Shown here one piece after another: positions 11,038 to 21,310 of a stretch of 64,000 bases of DNA. A program made the position numbers and the translations under genes. Below the pieces are notes generated by a model. It saw nothing but the letters and a program-made list of their open reading frames with translations. It ran no database searches and was not told the origin of the DNA. Source of the stretch: Linanthus parryae (Eukaryota > Streptophyta > Magnoliopsida > Ericales > Polemoniaceae); NCBI GenBank assembly GCA_023055425.1, contig JALGPY010000002.1, positions 115,642,088 through 115,706,087 of the forward strand. Direction: 5' to 3'. Every line of letters starts with the position of its first letter. The first letter of the stretch is position 1.

Positions 11038-13698
11038 CTAGACGATACCCCGCACTTGCGCGCGGGATCTTCATTTGAACAAAAAAAATGTATGTTGATA
11101 TTTATAAGAATATGGGAATATGAATAAAAATTGGAGTTTACTTGATCATACTATTATTTTTAGTTTATGAGAATGAATTCTGTTATGAGTAAAATTACCT
11201 TCTTGTTTTTATCTTAAAACAATTAATATGTTGTCTAATTCTTTAGATACCTTGCAAACAGGAGACCACCCTTTATGCATAGTGAATAAGATAAAGAAAT
11301 ATCATGTCTATTCATACCCCTTTTTGTTAACTAAACATTTCTCCACACATAATATTCGTGATAAAGAAAAGAAATGCTAACATCACACTTTTCTCCACAC
11401 ATGTGGATGTTTCCAATTGGTAATATAATTATAGAAATGTCTTAACATAAATACTTACAAACAATCATATCTCGACACATAAAATGTAAAATTAAAGGAC
11501 GAACATAAAATGATGAATTATAGCAGCCCTTAAAGAAAATATGTAATTGTGAGCTAGTAATCACTGAAACTCCACTTTCTTTACCAAATGTCAGGATTTT
11601 TTTGGGTCTAGTTCTGAGTTACAGAAAGCTCTATTTTGATTATTTTTGTTTCGACCTTTTTCATTTTTATTTTTATTTTCTGAAACTAAAAATATCAGTG
11701 TTACTAACTTTCAACTATTTTTACCCTTTACTCTCAAAGAAAAAAAATTCACATGTGTTAAATAGAAGAAAAGCAAGTATTTTTCTTTTTTTTTCTAAAA
11801 AGTTAACAATATATTTTTAGAAAGTATTTTATTTTTTAGGTTAGTAATCCTTTTTTCTACAAAGTTAATTCTAAATTTAAGAAAGCTAAATAATTGTTGT
11901 AATCACTAAATATAAAATAAAAATTTAGGGTTTAAAAGGTTTAAGAAGCGTATATTAATAAACCAAAAACATATTATGTATAATAGGGTATATTAATGTG
12001 AATGAATGTCAGCTCATTGGTAGAGCGTTTGAAGCCCCTACTTGAGGTCCCGAATTCCAACCAAACTACATGATGTGATTCTCAAAAAAAAAAAAAATAG
12101 TGAAGTCTATCATTTAATGTAATTGTGTGGTGATTTGGTACTCTTCACACCAAATTAATTACACCGCAAGTAATTTTTATTTAGAAAGTTTCCATTATTC
12201 ACGTAGGCATGGTATATGTCATGGAATATTATTTGAGTACACCCACACATGTTTTTTTAGGGCATTGAAATCTCTTTTATATTAATTTTGAAATGCATAT
12301 TAAAAAAAAAGAATACTAGTAGTAAAATATTGTTATAGTAATAATACTAAAAAATATGTTTATTATTAACTATTATTTTTAATGGATGAATTTTTAATGC
12401 AATTATTATGATTTTACTTTTTCTTAGTGCATTAAATATAGAGAAAAGCAGAGAAACAATTATGGAGCAAAATGCGAAGCCTTCGATTCTATGGTGAGAA
12501 AAGTTAAATAAACTTAGGAAGTAAAGAACTTGTGTCAAGGCAACGAATATGAAGCTTGCTATATTAATTAATATTCACGTCCAAATAAAGAAACGTGCAT
12601 GCAATTATAAATTGGAGTCTAGTAATTACTATATATATGATGGAAAAGGTTAAAATGAACAATCTGTACATATTAAACTCTCCTTAGAAAAGAAATCAAG
12701 AACATCTCAACTTCATTTTGAAAAGTTCATTTTTAACTTTGTGACACTTAGAATTAAGAATATCATCAGTAGGAGAAAAAATGTCCAGACATTTCACACA
12801 GCGTCATTTGACATTGTAGTTGCACAATATATATGTTATACCAAATTTGTTTTATAATTTTTTTTTGTACACATTAATAAGCTGGATTTTCTCTTAACTT
12901 TGTCTGCTTTATGTGCATGCCAAACATGTAAATATATTCTATGAATTATTACATTAAATCTGCCATAGCTAAATTTAAATGATAAATAATATAAAATGTT
13001 AGTTAGTCCATACACACTATAGAGAAAAATAAAAAGTTGAGGAGCAACATGATATGCCCAAAAGCCATGAGATATAATCCTGATGAAATGTTCGTGTAAG
13101 CTTAAATTTAAAAGATATACAATTTAGAGTTTAACTTAGTCCATAGCTATATTTATAGATAAATAATATAGAGTTATATTTATTCCATAGTAGAAAAAAT
13201 TTAAATTCAAGGATCAACATGATATGTAAGCCTTGAGATCTTATCTTGTTAGAGTGTTCATATAAGAAAAGCTAACAAAAAATTTAGGATATATGTAGTA
13301 TAAGAATTAAACTTATCATCACACAGTGTCGGTTCAATTTTTCATATCACTTCATAACATTAGATCATTTTAATTTTTATATATTGAACATGTAAAGTAA
13401 CATTTCTCTTTTGCACATATATAATTTTTATATATTCAATGATTATAAATTATTTACCTATTTTTTAAAGTTAATACCTTAGGTATGTAGTAATTCTTGT
13501 AATAACTCTCTTCATATTTGTAACGGAAAAATAAATGCATATAGGGATATTATATGTCAAGATGCCATTGGACAATTTAAACTCCTAATGACATGGCAAG
13601 ACATGTGTCTTAATTAGAATAATTTTATATTGCCAAATGACAATTTTATGTTCTTCTGAACACTTGTCTGCTTATATATATATATATATATATATAGA
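11038..13698 (-). mobile_element. Non-autonomous Helitron-like element, copy 2
   Basis: On the minus strand it starts TCTATATATATA near 13698. It ends with a hairpin (complement of 11048-11066, stem CCCGC/GCGGG), then TATCGT and CTAG at 11041-11038, followed by T, the canonical Helitron terminus. It aligns with copy 1 over nearly its whole 2.66-kb length. Examples are attggagttt at about 11130 versus 8320, and the segment containing aagacatgtgtc at about 13600 versus 10950. It has no coding capacity, so rolling-circle proteins would be needed in trans. The base before TC is C rather than the expected A, so the 5' boundary is less certain. Confidence 0.72.
12004..12097 (+). repeat. tRNA-derived SINE-like sequence, copy c, with A tail
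   Basis: This is the best-preserved copy: cagctcattggtagagcg (A box), gaagcccctacttgagg, gtcccgaattccaacc (B box), then tgtgattctc and a run of 14 A. The 3' A run is as expected after reverse transcription of a short Pol III transcript. It lies in Helitron copy 2 at the position matching copy a in Helitron copy 1. Confidence 0.65.
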
Positions 13699-13721
13699 GT
13701 CAGATTTGCTTATATAAGCGG

Positions 13722-13845
13722 TAGTCCCTTGCTGGCAATTGGAGTTAGAACTTTAGTTTACCTTCTTTTTGATCCTCCCTATCACACATGCAAGTCGAAC
13801 GTTGTTTTCGGGGAGCTGGGCAGAAGGAAAATAGGCTCCTTCCCG
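13722..13845 (+). pseudogene. Mitochondrial-like fragment with the 5' part of 18S rRNA
   Basis: 13785-13840 contains cacatgcaagtcgaacgttg and then cggggagctgggcagaagga, which I recognise as the 5' region of plant mitochondrial 18S rRNA (rrn18). Upstream, tttgatcct at 13769-13777 may be the rRNA start, with about 30 intervening bases deleted. The preceding segment (13724-13764) also occurs at 58623-58663 inside the organelle-like insertion. This looks like a piece of rearranged mitochondrial DNA moved to the nucleus; it is too short to be an rRNA gene. The match is from memory and not from a search. Confidence 0.7.
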
Positions 13846-14010
13846 GGCCCCCGCTCTCGCCTCCTGAATATTCAGAGCATGCTATTGAAGACATTGCAAC
13901 ATATGTCGAGAAGGCCTCCGTTAATTGTGTACAAACAAAATGGGCGCATCATGACATCGTAAGATGTCTCTCCCGTCATTCCCGTTTTCTAGAAGTGAGA
14001 GTGAGCCTTT

Positions 14011-14017
<7 letters not shown>

Positions 14018-14097
<80 letters not shown>
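14018..14097. repeat. (TA)n microsatellite, left of the TIR element
   Basis: An almost pure TA run of about 80 bases. A shorter TA run continues at 15544-15563, directly right of the TIR element, as expected if the element inserted within one microsatellite. A separate TA run at 13672-13696 lies at the Helitron end. Confidence 0.9.
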
Positions 14098-14103
<6 letters not shown>

Positions 14104-15540
14104 CACTCACCACCCCTGACTTTAGACATAATTCCACTCTGGTACTCTGTGTTTTGGAAAAAGACACTTTGCACCCATTTAACAGAATATTCCGTGGACA
14201 CTTAGCACCCTTCTGTCATATTCCGTTAAAAAAGTTGGTAATTGAATTTTTTCAGACTGTATTACCCATGTGTACATTTTTTAGCTTTTTTGTATCTTTT
14301 TATCAACAAGAACATCAAGAACATATCTACAACACCAAAAACATCAAGAGCATCCACCAAAAATATCAGCAACACCAGCATCTCTCAATTTGAATTTCAG
14401 ACAGTTCTAAACAAAAGCAAAAATTTCTTTCATCCAGAGAAACAAATACAGCAAAATTCAAAGATAATCATACCCACTCTAGGGGTTCAGAATCAAACTA
14501 AGTGATGTGAACATTTCAACAAAAATCAATTTTTGCTACAGATACCAAACAGAATCCCCAAAGATATACATATATATAGAGAAATTAGTATCAATTCTCA
14601 TCATCTTCCTCTTCTTTTCTATCCCTCTCACTCTCCAATTCTTTCTAGCCGCAGCAGTTTCTTAATCCACAACTCAGACCGTTCATGACATCAATCACTA
14701 TGCTAGACTCAATAAAAACTCACCTTCGGAGATGCCGGAGGAAAGGCGGAAAGCAAGCAGTCTCCAGCGGTGACAACAAATTCAGCTCCGAATCTGGTAA
14801 AACGTCACTGGAAACCTCCGAATCTGGTAAAAACCCTCTCAGTCGACAGCGACGGCGCCACCGACGGTCTCCACGCCGCCAAACCCCTCAGCCATCTCGA
14901 GGCCTTCCTCTTCTTCTCTTTTCTCTCTGGCAAACCCACAACAACAATAACAAAGACAACATCTTTGCCGAACCCACCAAACACCACAACCATTGTCGGC
15001 ATCACCACAAAACACCCACAATCCGCCGACGCCCTCCTGCTATCGTCGCCGCCGCCGCCGCATCTGCTACGCTGCCGGATCTGGATTCATGAGGCAGAGG
15101 AGAGAGAGAGACAGAGAGGAAGAAATCTAACTGTCGTCGCCACCATCGAGGACTTCTACAGATCTGTTGGTTCCCGTCGCTTGCTTCAGATCGATATCAC
15201 TGGTGGCGCCGGGTTCAAGATTGGGACGAAATCTACAGTTTGGATTTTGAGAGGAAAGGAGGGAGGGAGGGAAGGTGAGGGTGATTTCGTGGCTGTGTTC
15301 ACGGGAAGAGAGAAAATGGTAAGAGTGAGAGTGATTTAGGGTTAGAAATGAGGATAAGGAGAGAATAGGGTAATATATATGGCGTCATTTTATAAAATTG
15401 TAGGGGTAGGATAGTCTTTTTTCCACGTACTGTTAGTCAAAAGTTAACCTCCATCCAAAAAAGCTGCAAAGTGTCTTTTTCCAAAACGCAGGGTAGCGAG
15501 GTGGAATTATGCCTAAAGCCAGGGGTGGTCAGTGTCTTTT
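14098..15540. mobile_element. 1.44-kb DNA transposon with 73-bp terminal inverted repeats in a TA microsatellite
   Basis: The left terminus 14098-14170 starts aaaagacactcaccacccct and is inverted at 15468-15540 with about 10 mismatches in 73. Weaker inverted similarity continues inward, including ttaac blocks. Both ends abut TA repeats. Long TIRs with a GC-rich middle suggest a Mutator-like (MULE) non-autonomous element, but no 9-base target duplication can be read in the TA run, so the superfamily is inferred. It has no transposase. Confidence 0.8.
14685..15339 (+). other. GC-rich ORF region inside the TIR element, possible captured sequence
   Basis: Two overlapping frames (14685-15092, 135 residues, and 14770-15339, 189 residues) are preceded by a pyrimidine-rich leader with a TATA-like stretch near 14570. 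The composition is rich in Arg, Pro, Ser and Thr, and I recognise no domain. MULEs often carry host-gene fragments, which could explain a leader plus open frame in an otherwise AT-rich element. The frames may also be open only because of base composition. Confidence 0.25.
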
Positions 15541-15564
15541 ACCCTATATATATATATATATATA

Positions 15565-17075
15565 GATGCCTACACCAATTCTACCAACACCATTTAATCC
15601 AACACTACAGTACTATTGTTACTATTCACCTAGTAACAATCTCCAAAAGCCACCGCACACCAAAACCACCGAAGCCCTCTTCTGACTTCATCCACCATTA
15701 ATCTCGTATTCAAAATAAACACCACCAATACAGTACACTATGACCACCTTCAACCATTACTTACATACCTGAACTGAATCTTCACCATTCACCAACTACA
15801 AGCCTTCCAACTTTTCTCCAATTTGCCTACAAACCCAACAAACCTTACCTCCATTCTCTATACCCATAGCCACACATTTCCAACCTTCACAAACCAAAAC
15901 AATCCACAACTACCCAGTACACGACTCATCACCATGACCACCTCAATCACCCTTCACTACCACTACCACTGCTACTTTCACTCACCAAAACCAGTTCACC
16001 ATTACCACTGCCTATCAAAACACCATCGGACCTACAACACAAACTCAACCACCATCACTATAACCCACAAAATCACCAGACCTGCACCATCACCACTGCC
16101 AATTACAAACCCAAGAACATCCCATTGACAACACTTTACCAATCAGATCTTAACATCAACCAAACCCACCTGTAGCCATGGCAATATCAGCAGCCAAAAA
16201 TCAAAGTCAAGAAGCAAAAGAGAGCAAGAGAGAAACCCAGCTATGATTTGTTTAGATTTTCCGGATTTGAAGTATGATTCACTTTTGATTTTACTTAATT
16301 TTACAAATTGTTCTACTTATTTGCCAAGTTCTTGTTCTTAATTCTTAGTTTGTTTGGTTTCATCACCCAATACATGCTAGTTAGCTAGGTTGTTGCACGA
16401 CAGTGAACGAACCAGAATTCGTAAAGAATTTTGTTGGCGTTCTTGTAGTTTTTTGAGACTGACAGGAGATAGAGACTTGAATGACCGTGTGTGGGTTGTT
16501 TCGGTTAGACTTAGTTAGGATTAGCGTAATCGGTGGTTCGGCAGGAACCGGTGAGCGAATCTAGGTAGCTGACTTGAACGGAATAGCGGATGAAGATGGA
16601 CCGAAAGGACCCGAAGTAGACCGGAATGTAGATTTACGTGAGATCGACAAAAGATCATAATGAGTGTGACCCGGTATAACTAGACGCATGTAGAGTGTTT
16701 CAAAATATCCCTTGGGACCCCAAATATATCTAGTGTTCTATATATTCGTATTAATCAGAAAATAACAAAAAAGATATTAGTGTACTTTTTCTATTTAATT
16801 TTAGTCACTTGTTTAAGGGTGCAACTTCTTAAATCAACAAACATTCCTCCTAGTTAATTCAACTCTAAATTATTCATTTAGCTAAAAAAATCTAGAGATT
16901 GTCCCTGTAAGTTCGACAACCTGAGTTTTAATACTCATTTTTTATTACTTCGACCGTGCACTCGCGTATACACGTAAAAAATCGTGCCAATACCTTAACA
17001 GATAAGAAAATAATAATGAAGGCACATAGATATTGCAGTAAGCTAGATAACATTTGTAACAATGCATAAGGTATC
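15565..17075. other. Cytosine-rich then AT-rich spacer without a recognised gene
   Basis: 15570-16140 is strikingly poor in G and rich in A, C and T. It contains a 101-residue frame at 15823-16128 dominated by Thr, His and Pro, which I regard as compositional. 16380-16680 is GC-richer without a recognisable frame. 16700-17075 is AT-rich and is the left flank of copia element A. Confidence 0.35.
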
Positions 17076-17080
17076 CTTAC

Positions 17081-17404
17081 TACAGGGTTTTGATACAGGT
17101 AACACAGCGGAATAAAAAAAATAATCTTGCTCAAAGCCATCATCGGATCGCAGGCGAGCTTTCATAACATGATTAGGGATAGTGAATTGTGTACCTTGTT
17201 TGTGTGATCACTATGAAAAAATGTGTCTTCGTCTGTACGAGTATCCACACTTAGGATAGTAGCTGGAATCCTGCTCCACGTCAAGTGCTAGCAACGGGAA
17301 GAAGGAGGTAGAAGAATCACGCAAAAGGAGCACCAAGCCGTGCGCCACTAGGTGGCGGACGGCAGTGAGGGGCGGACGGGTATGGGGGCCGAACCCTTGC
17401 TTTG
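17081..17404 (-). repeat. Element A 3' LTR, terminal part
   Basis: Aligns with 24155-24478 of the 5' LTR. The shared stretch cataacatgattagggatag is identical in both. The terminal TGTAGGG has decayed to TACAGGG here. Confidence 0.8.
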
Positions 17405-18689
17405 TGGATGTGAAAGATTTTCATATGTAGGAATCTTGCATATCTGACATATTTTCATCCAAAATACTAGGAACCACACCAAGCTCAATAACGAACTTCC
17501 TAATCCAAATATCCTCATTTGCTGCACTTGATACAGCAATGTACTCAGTCTCAGTTGTTGAATCAGCAAGCATATCTTGCTTGGAACTTTTCCAGCTCAT
17601 AGCTCCTCCATTCAGGCAAAAAACGAATCCCGACTGCGATCTCAAATCATGAAATCTTCTCATGTTCTGGTCTAGTACACAACATGGCGTACATGATAGA
17701 TCCTATGGCCGAAGCATACAGAATCCTACTCATGTTGTTCTTCTCAATCTCATTCGAAGGACAATCATCCTTCATAAGGGTGCTCCCATGCGACATGGGC
17801 AAGAATCCCTGCTTGGAGTCTTGCATGTTGAAGCATTTCAACACCTTGTCTATATATTTACTTTGACTTAGGCTTAACAGCTTCCTCAATCTATCCCTAT
17901 AGATCTTGATACCAAGTATAAAAGTTGCATCCGCTAAGTCTTTCATTGAGAAACACTTCCCTAGCCACTCTTTAACAGATTGAAATGTAGGAATGTTGTT
18001 TCCAATGAGTAGTATGTCATCCACATACAAGACCAGAAACACAACAGAGCTCCCACTAGCCTTCTTGTAGACACAAGGTTCATCTTCGTTCTTGATGAAG
18101 CCAAATTCTTTGAACGCGTCATCAAAGCGTAGATTACAACTCCTAGAAGCTTGCTTCAACCAATAAATGGATCTCTACAAATTACACACTTTATGGGCAT
18201 GCTCTGGATCCTCAAACCTCTGGCTATGTCAGGTACACATCCTCAAGGAGGTTTTCATACAGAAACGCTGTTTTGACATCCATTTGCCAAATCTCATAAT
18301 CATGATAAACTGCAATCGCAAGTAAGATTCAAACGAATTTGGTCATCACCACTGGGGAAAAGATTTCATCATAGTCAATACAATGAATCTTTCTGAATCG
18401 TTTTGCCACCAATCGGCCCTTATAGGCAATCACATTGCCATCCATGTCGTTCTTCTTCTTGAAGACCCACTTGCACCCTATGGGCCGAGCCCCTTTGGGT
18501 GGTTCCACCAAAGTCCATACTTTGTTCATATACATGGATTCCTTTTCGGATCTCATGGCCTCAAGCCACTTATAGGAGTTCGGCCCTTTCATGGCCTTTC
18601 CTTAGGTAGTAGGCTCATCATCCATGAGTACTGCGTCACTGGGCTCAGTGACGAGAAGTCCATACCTCTCTGGCTCTTGACGCACCCTA
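17405..18689 (-). pseudogene. Second copia pol fragment (RT-RNase H) inside the element A 3' LTR
   Basis: On the minus strand the order is an N-terminal RT block (18592-18329, with GCKWVFKKK), the RT core (18159-17647), then RNase H (17663-17421). The RT core keeps the YVDDILL catalytic motif at about 18027-18010. RNase H keeps SSKQDMLADSTTETEYIA but ends shortly after. About 60 residues are missing between RT and RNase H, and frames shift at several points. It occupies the place of about 347 LTR bases, so it is a rearrangement and not a normal internal region. It is less decayed than the RT at 19420-20345. Confidence 0.75.
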
Positions 18690-19416
18690 CTCGAAAAACC
18701 TTGTGACGAATGTTACCGTATTGTATCATCCACTTGTCTCTATATCTGGATTGGACACGAGACATACAATTCACACTCGTATATCCAATCCATAGTTTCT
18801 CGATCCTTGGAATACTGTTATCCATGCAGATAACATCAATAACCCATATTGGTTTATCTGAGTATGTCCAGACATTCTAAAAGCACTCCCCCTCGAGTGG
18901 CAGTGGATATTTGCTCCCGTTATGTGGTGGGGGGGGGGGAAATCCTCTCTACATTACTACCATCTTTAAGCTTTCTTCCTATCATGCCCGATAACTATCT
19001 TTATAGTTACCGGTTAAGGCGCAACGTTTGATAATATCAAAGCATGATATGTCACAACTACAGTATCTAGTAACTTTAAATCTAAGGACAAGAATACTAT
19101 TTTCACTACGAGAAGCAATTGTGACTTTCACATAACTTGTATGTTGCATTCTTGTGGTGGGTCATTCGAGTATGCCATTATCCCTAATGCATACCCATGT
19201 ACTAGACATGATATCTCCCTATCAATCTACCCACATAATAGTCCATAGTTGATCGTCCTATTAATCAATATAAATGACTAGGGATATTTAAGATAAACAA
19301 CAATTGCAATCTAAGGACTTCATTAAATTAAATATTTTCATAAATAATCAATGAGTATTTTAGCCAAAATAATGTTCATACTAAATAAGATTGCCTCTAG
19401 GGAATCTATTCCAACA
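18690..19416 (-). repeat. Element A 3' LTR, initial part
   Basis: Aligns with about 24826-25552 of the 5' LTR; for example tatccaatccatagtttctc is shared. It ends (plus strand) ttccaaca, the complement of the TGTTGGAA start. A run of 10 G occurs near 18929-18938. Confidence 0.8.
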
Positions 19417-19419
19417 GCG

Positions 19420-20345
19420 CGCCCAATGAATCTTATTCATAGGGTCCTTCTTATCTAATTGGAAGGACAATTAGCCTTCCAAATACTTATTCCATGTGAC
19501 ATAGGTAATAATCTATATTCTTGCGTGTTGAACCATTTCAACACCTTTGTCAATATATGTACTTTAACTTAAGCCGAACAACCTTCTTGATCTATCTCCA
19601 TAGATCTTTATGGGTTGCATTGCCTAAGTCCTTCATTGAAAATTGACTAGCTAATCTTTACCTGATTGCATAGTAAGGACATCATTCTCAATGATCAATA
19701 TGTCTCCACATACAAGACCGGAAATATAACTGTGCTCCCACTAACCTTCTGCTAAACACAAGCTTCATCTACATTTTTGATGGAACCAAACTCTTTGATT
19801 GCATCAATGAACCGAAAATTTCAACTCCAAAAGCTTGCTTTAATTCTTAAAATGGATCGTTGCAATTTACACACCTTTTGAGCAAGATCCAGATCGAGAA
19901 AAACCTTTAGGTATGTCATACACATCCTCAAGAAGGTTTCTATATCCATCTGCCAAACTGTGCAAGCTACAATTGAAAGCAAGATGCGAATGGATTTAAG
20001 CATCATAACTGGGGAAAAGTTTCATCATAGTCTATATTATGAACTCGCTGAAACATTTAGCCATCAATCATCCCTTAAAATAATCATATTACGATCCATG
20101 TTAGTTTTATTAAAACCCACTTGCACCTTATGGGTCTTACCCTTTAAGGTGGTTCCAACAAATTCCATAATTTGTGGGTATACATGGATTCCATTTCGGA
20201 TCTTATGGCTCCAAGCCATTTCCAAGAGTATGGCACACTTGTGGCCATCTCATAGGCTTTAAGCTCATATTCATGAGAAATATATCACCGAATTATGCTA
20301 TAAGAAATCCATATTTCTCTAGCCCCTTGACATATCCTACCCGAC
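19420..20345 (-). pseudogene. Element A reverse transcriptase, main body
   Basis: Parallel to 17700-18640 in content: KVLMDVETAF-like, VYKxxGS-like and YVDD-region blocks can be recognised in different frames. The catalytic region near 19696-19712 carries a deletion relative to the second copy, so YVDD is lost. The coding sequence stops at the equivalent of the M-x-x-I-x-x-A block and runs straight into the LTR, so RNase H is missing. Confidence 0.65.
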
Positions 20346-20479
20346 CTACTAAGTTCTTGTGTTACTTGAGCAGATTGTTTCACAACATCTTGTGATCCTG
20401 CTCATGTTCCATCAAAGGATCAGATCAATGTTCTATTGTGGTTCTTGAACTCCTTGAACTCCTACTGTCCTCCCACTAT

Positions 20480-20900
20480 TTCTTTTACATATTTTTTCTT
20501 TCTAGAAAAACAATGGTTCGAGCAAAAAACTTCGTTCTCGTTATTAGAAATTATACCCTTTCGTTTCCTCAGGATATCCCACAAAACACATTTTTCCGAC
20601 TTGGGTCCAAGTTTATTTATGTAAAAATTTTACATAAACTTCATAGCCCCAAATCTTTATGAATAACATACTAGTACGCCTCCTAGTCCATATCTTATAT
20701 GGTATTTTCATAACTAATTTTGATGAAACAAGGTTAAGGGTGAAAATTGCTGTAATTAGAGTCTGACCCCAAAAAGTAAACTGGAAGTCCTGTTTGACCC
20801 ATCATGACCGAACCGTGTCCAACAAGGTTTGATCTCTCCTCTTAGACACGCCATTCCAAGGTGGCATTCAAGGTGGAGCGAGTTGGGATCATATTCCACA
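20480..20900 (-). pseudogene. Element A integrase, C-terminal half
   Basis: On the minus strand, NGVSKRRDQTLLD at about 20850-20890 corresponds to the conserved N-G-V-x-E-R-x-N-x-T-L block of copia integrases. It is followed by a KTPYKIW-like block and by CFVGYP near 20570. Stops interrupt all frames. Confidence 0.6.
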
Positions 20901-21099
20901 CTTCTTTTGATGCTTGTCAAACCCTTGGATTAAGTACTCTCCTCCTATGATCTAATCATAAAGCCTTGATACTCTTGCCAAGCTGGTTCTCTACTCCATT
21001 CTTTGATTCCTTGAGCTTTTCAAAGGATTAAGATTTGTTTTCCATAAGACTCAAATCCATATTTCCTGAATCAGTAAATGTAATGAAGTACCAGGAACC

Positions 21100-21310
21100 C
21101 TGCTCAGTGATCCACATACATCATCATGTATAAGTCCAAAAGATCACATATTTTCCACTAAACAAGTCTCACATGTCTCATATGAATCAAAATCAAAATA
21201 TTCTATAAATCCATCTATGTGAAATCTAGAAATGCGTTTCTTATTCATGTGGCCTAAAGAACATTGCCAAAGTTAAGTGTGTTTCATATCATTATATGCA
21301 CACCTCTTGG
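21100..21310 (-). pseudogene. Element A GAG-pre-integrase region
   Basis: The minus-strand translation contains GHMNKKRISRFH and then DSYETCETCL, matching the L-G-H-x-x-x-x-R-x-x-x-L and C-x-x-C zinc-binding pattern just before the copia integrase core. Several stops follow. Confidence 0.6.

Noticed and set aside
12004..12075. Possible tRNA gene
   Set aside because: The A and B boxes are present, but acceptor and anticodon stems do not pair and an A tail follows; called as a SINE instead.
13788..14201. Four frames encoding long Ile-Tyr repeats on both strands
   Set aside because: They are direct readings of the (TA)n microsatellite and not genes.
15823..16128. 101-residue frame rich in Thr, His and Pro
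   Set aside because: The region is poor in G on the plus strand, so stops are rare by composition; no domain or regulatory context.
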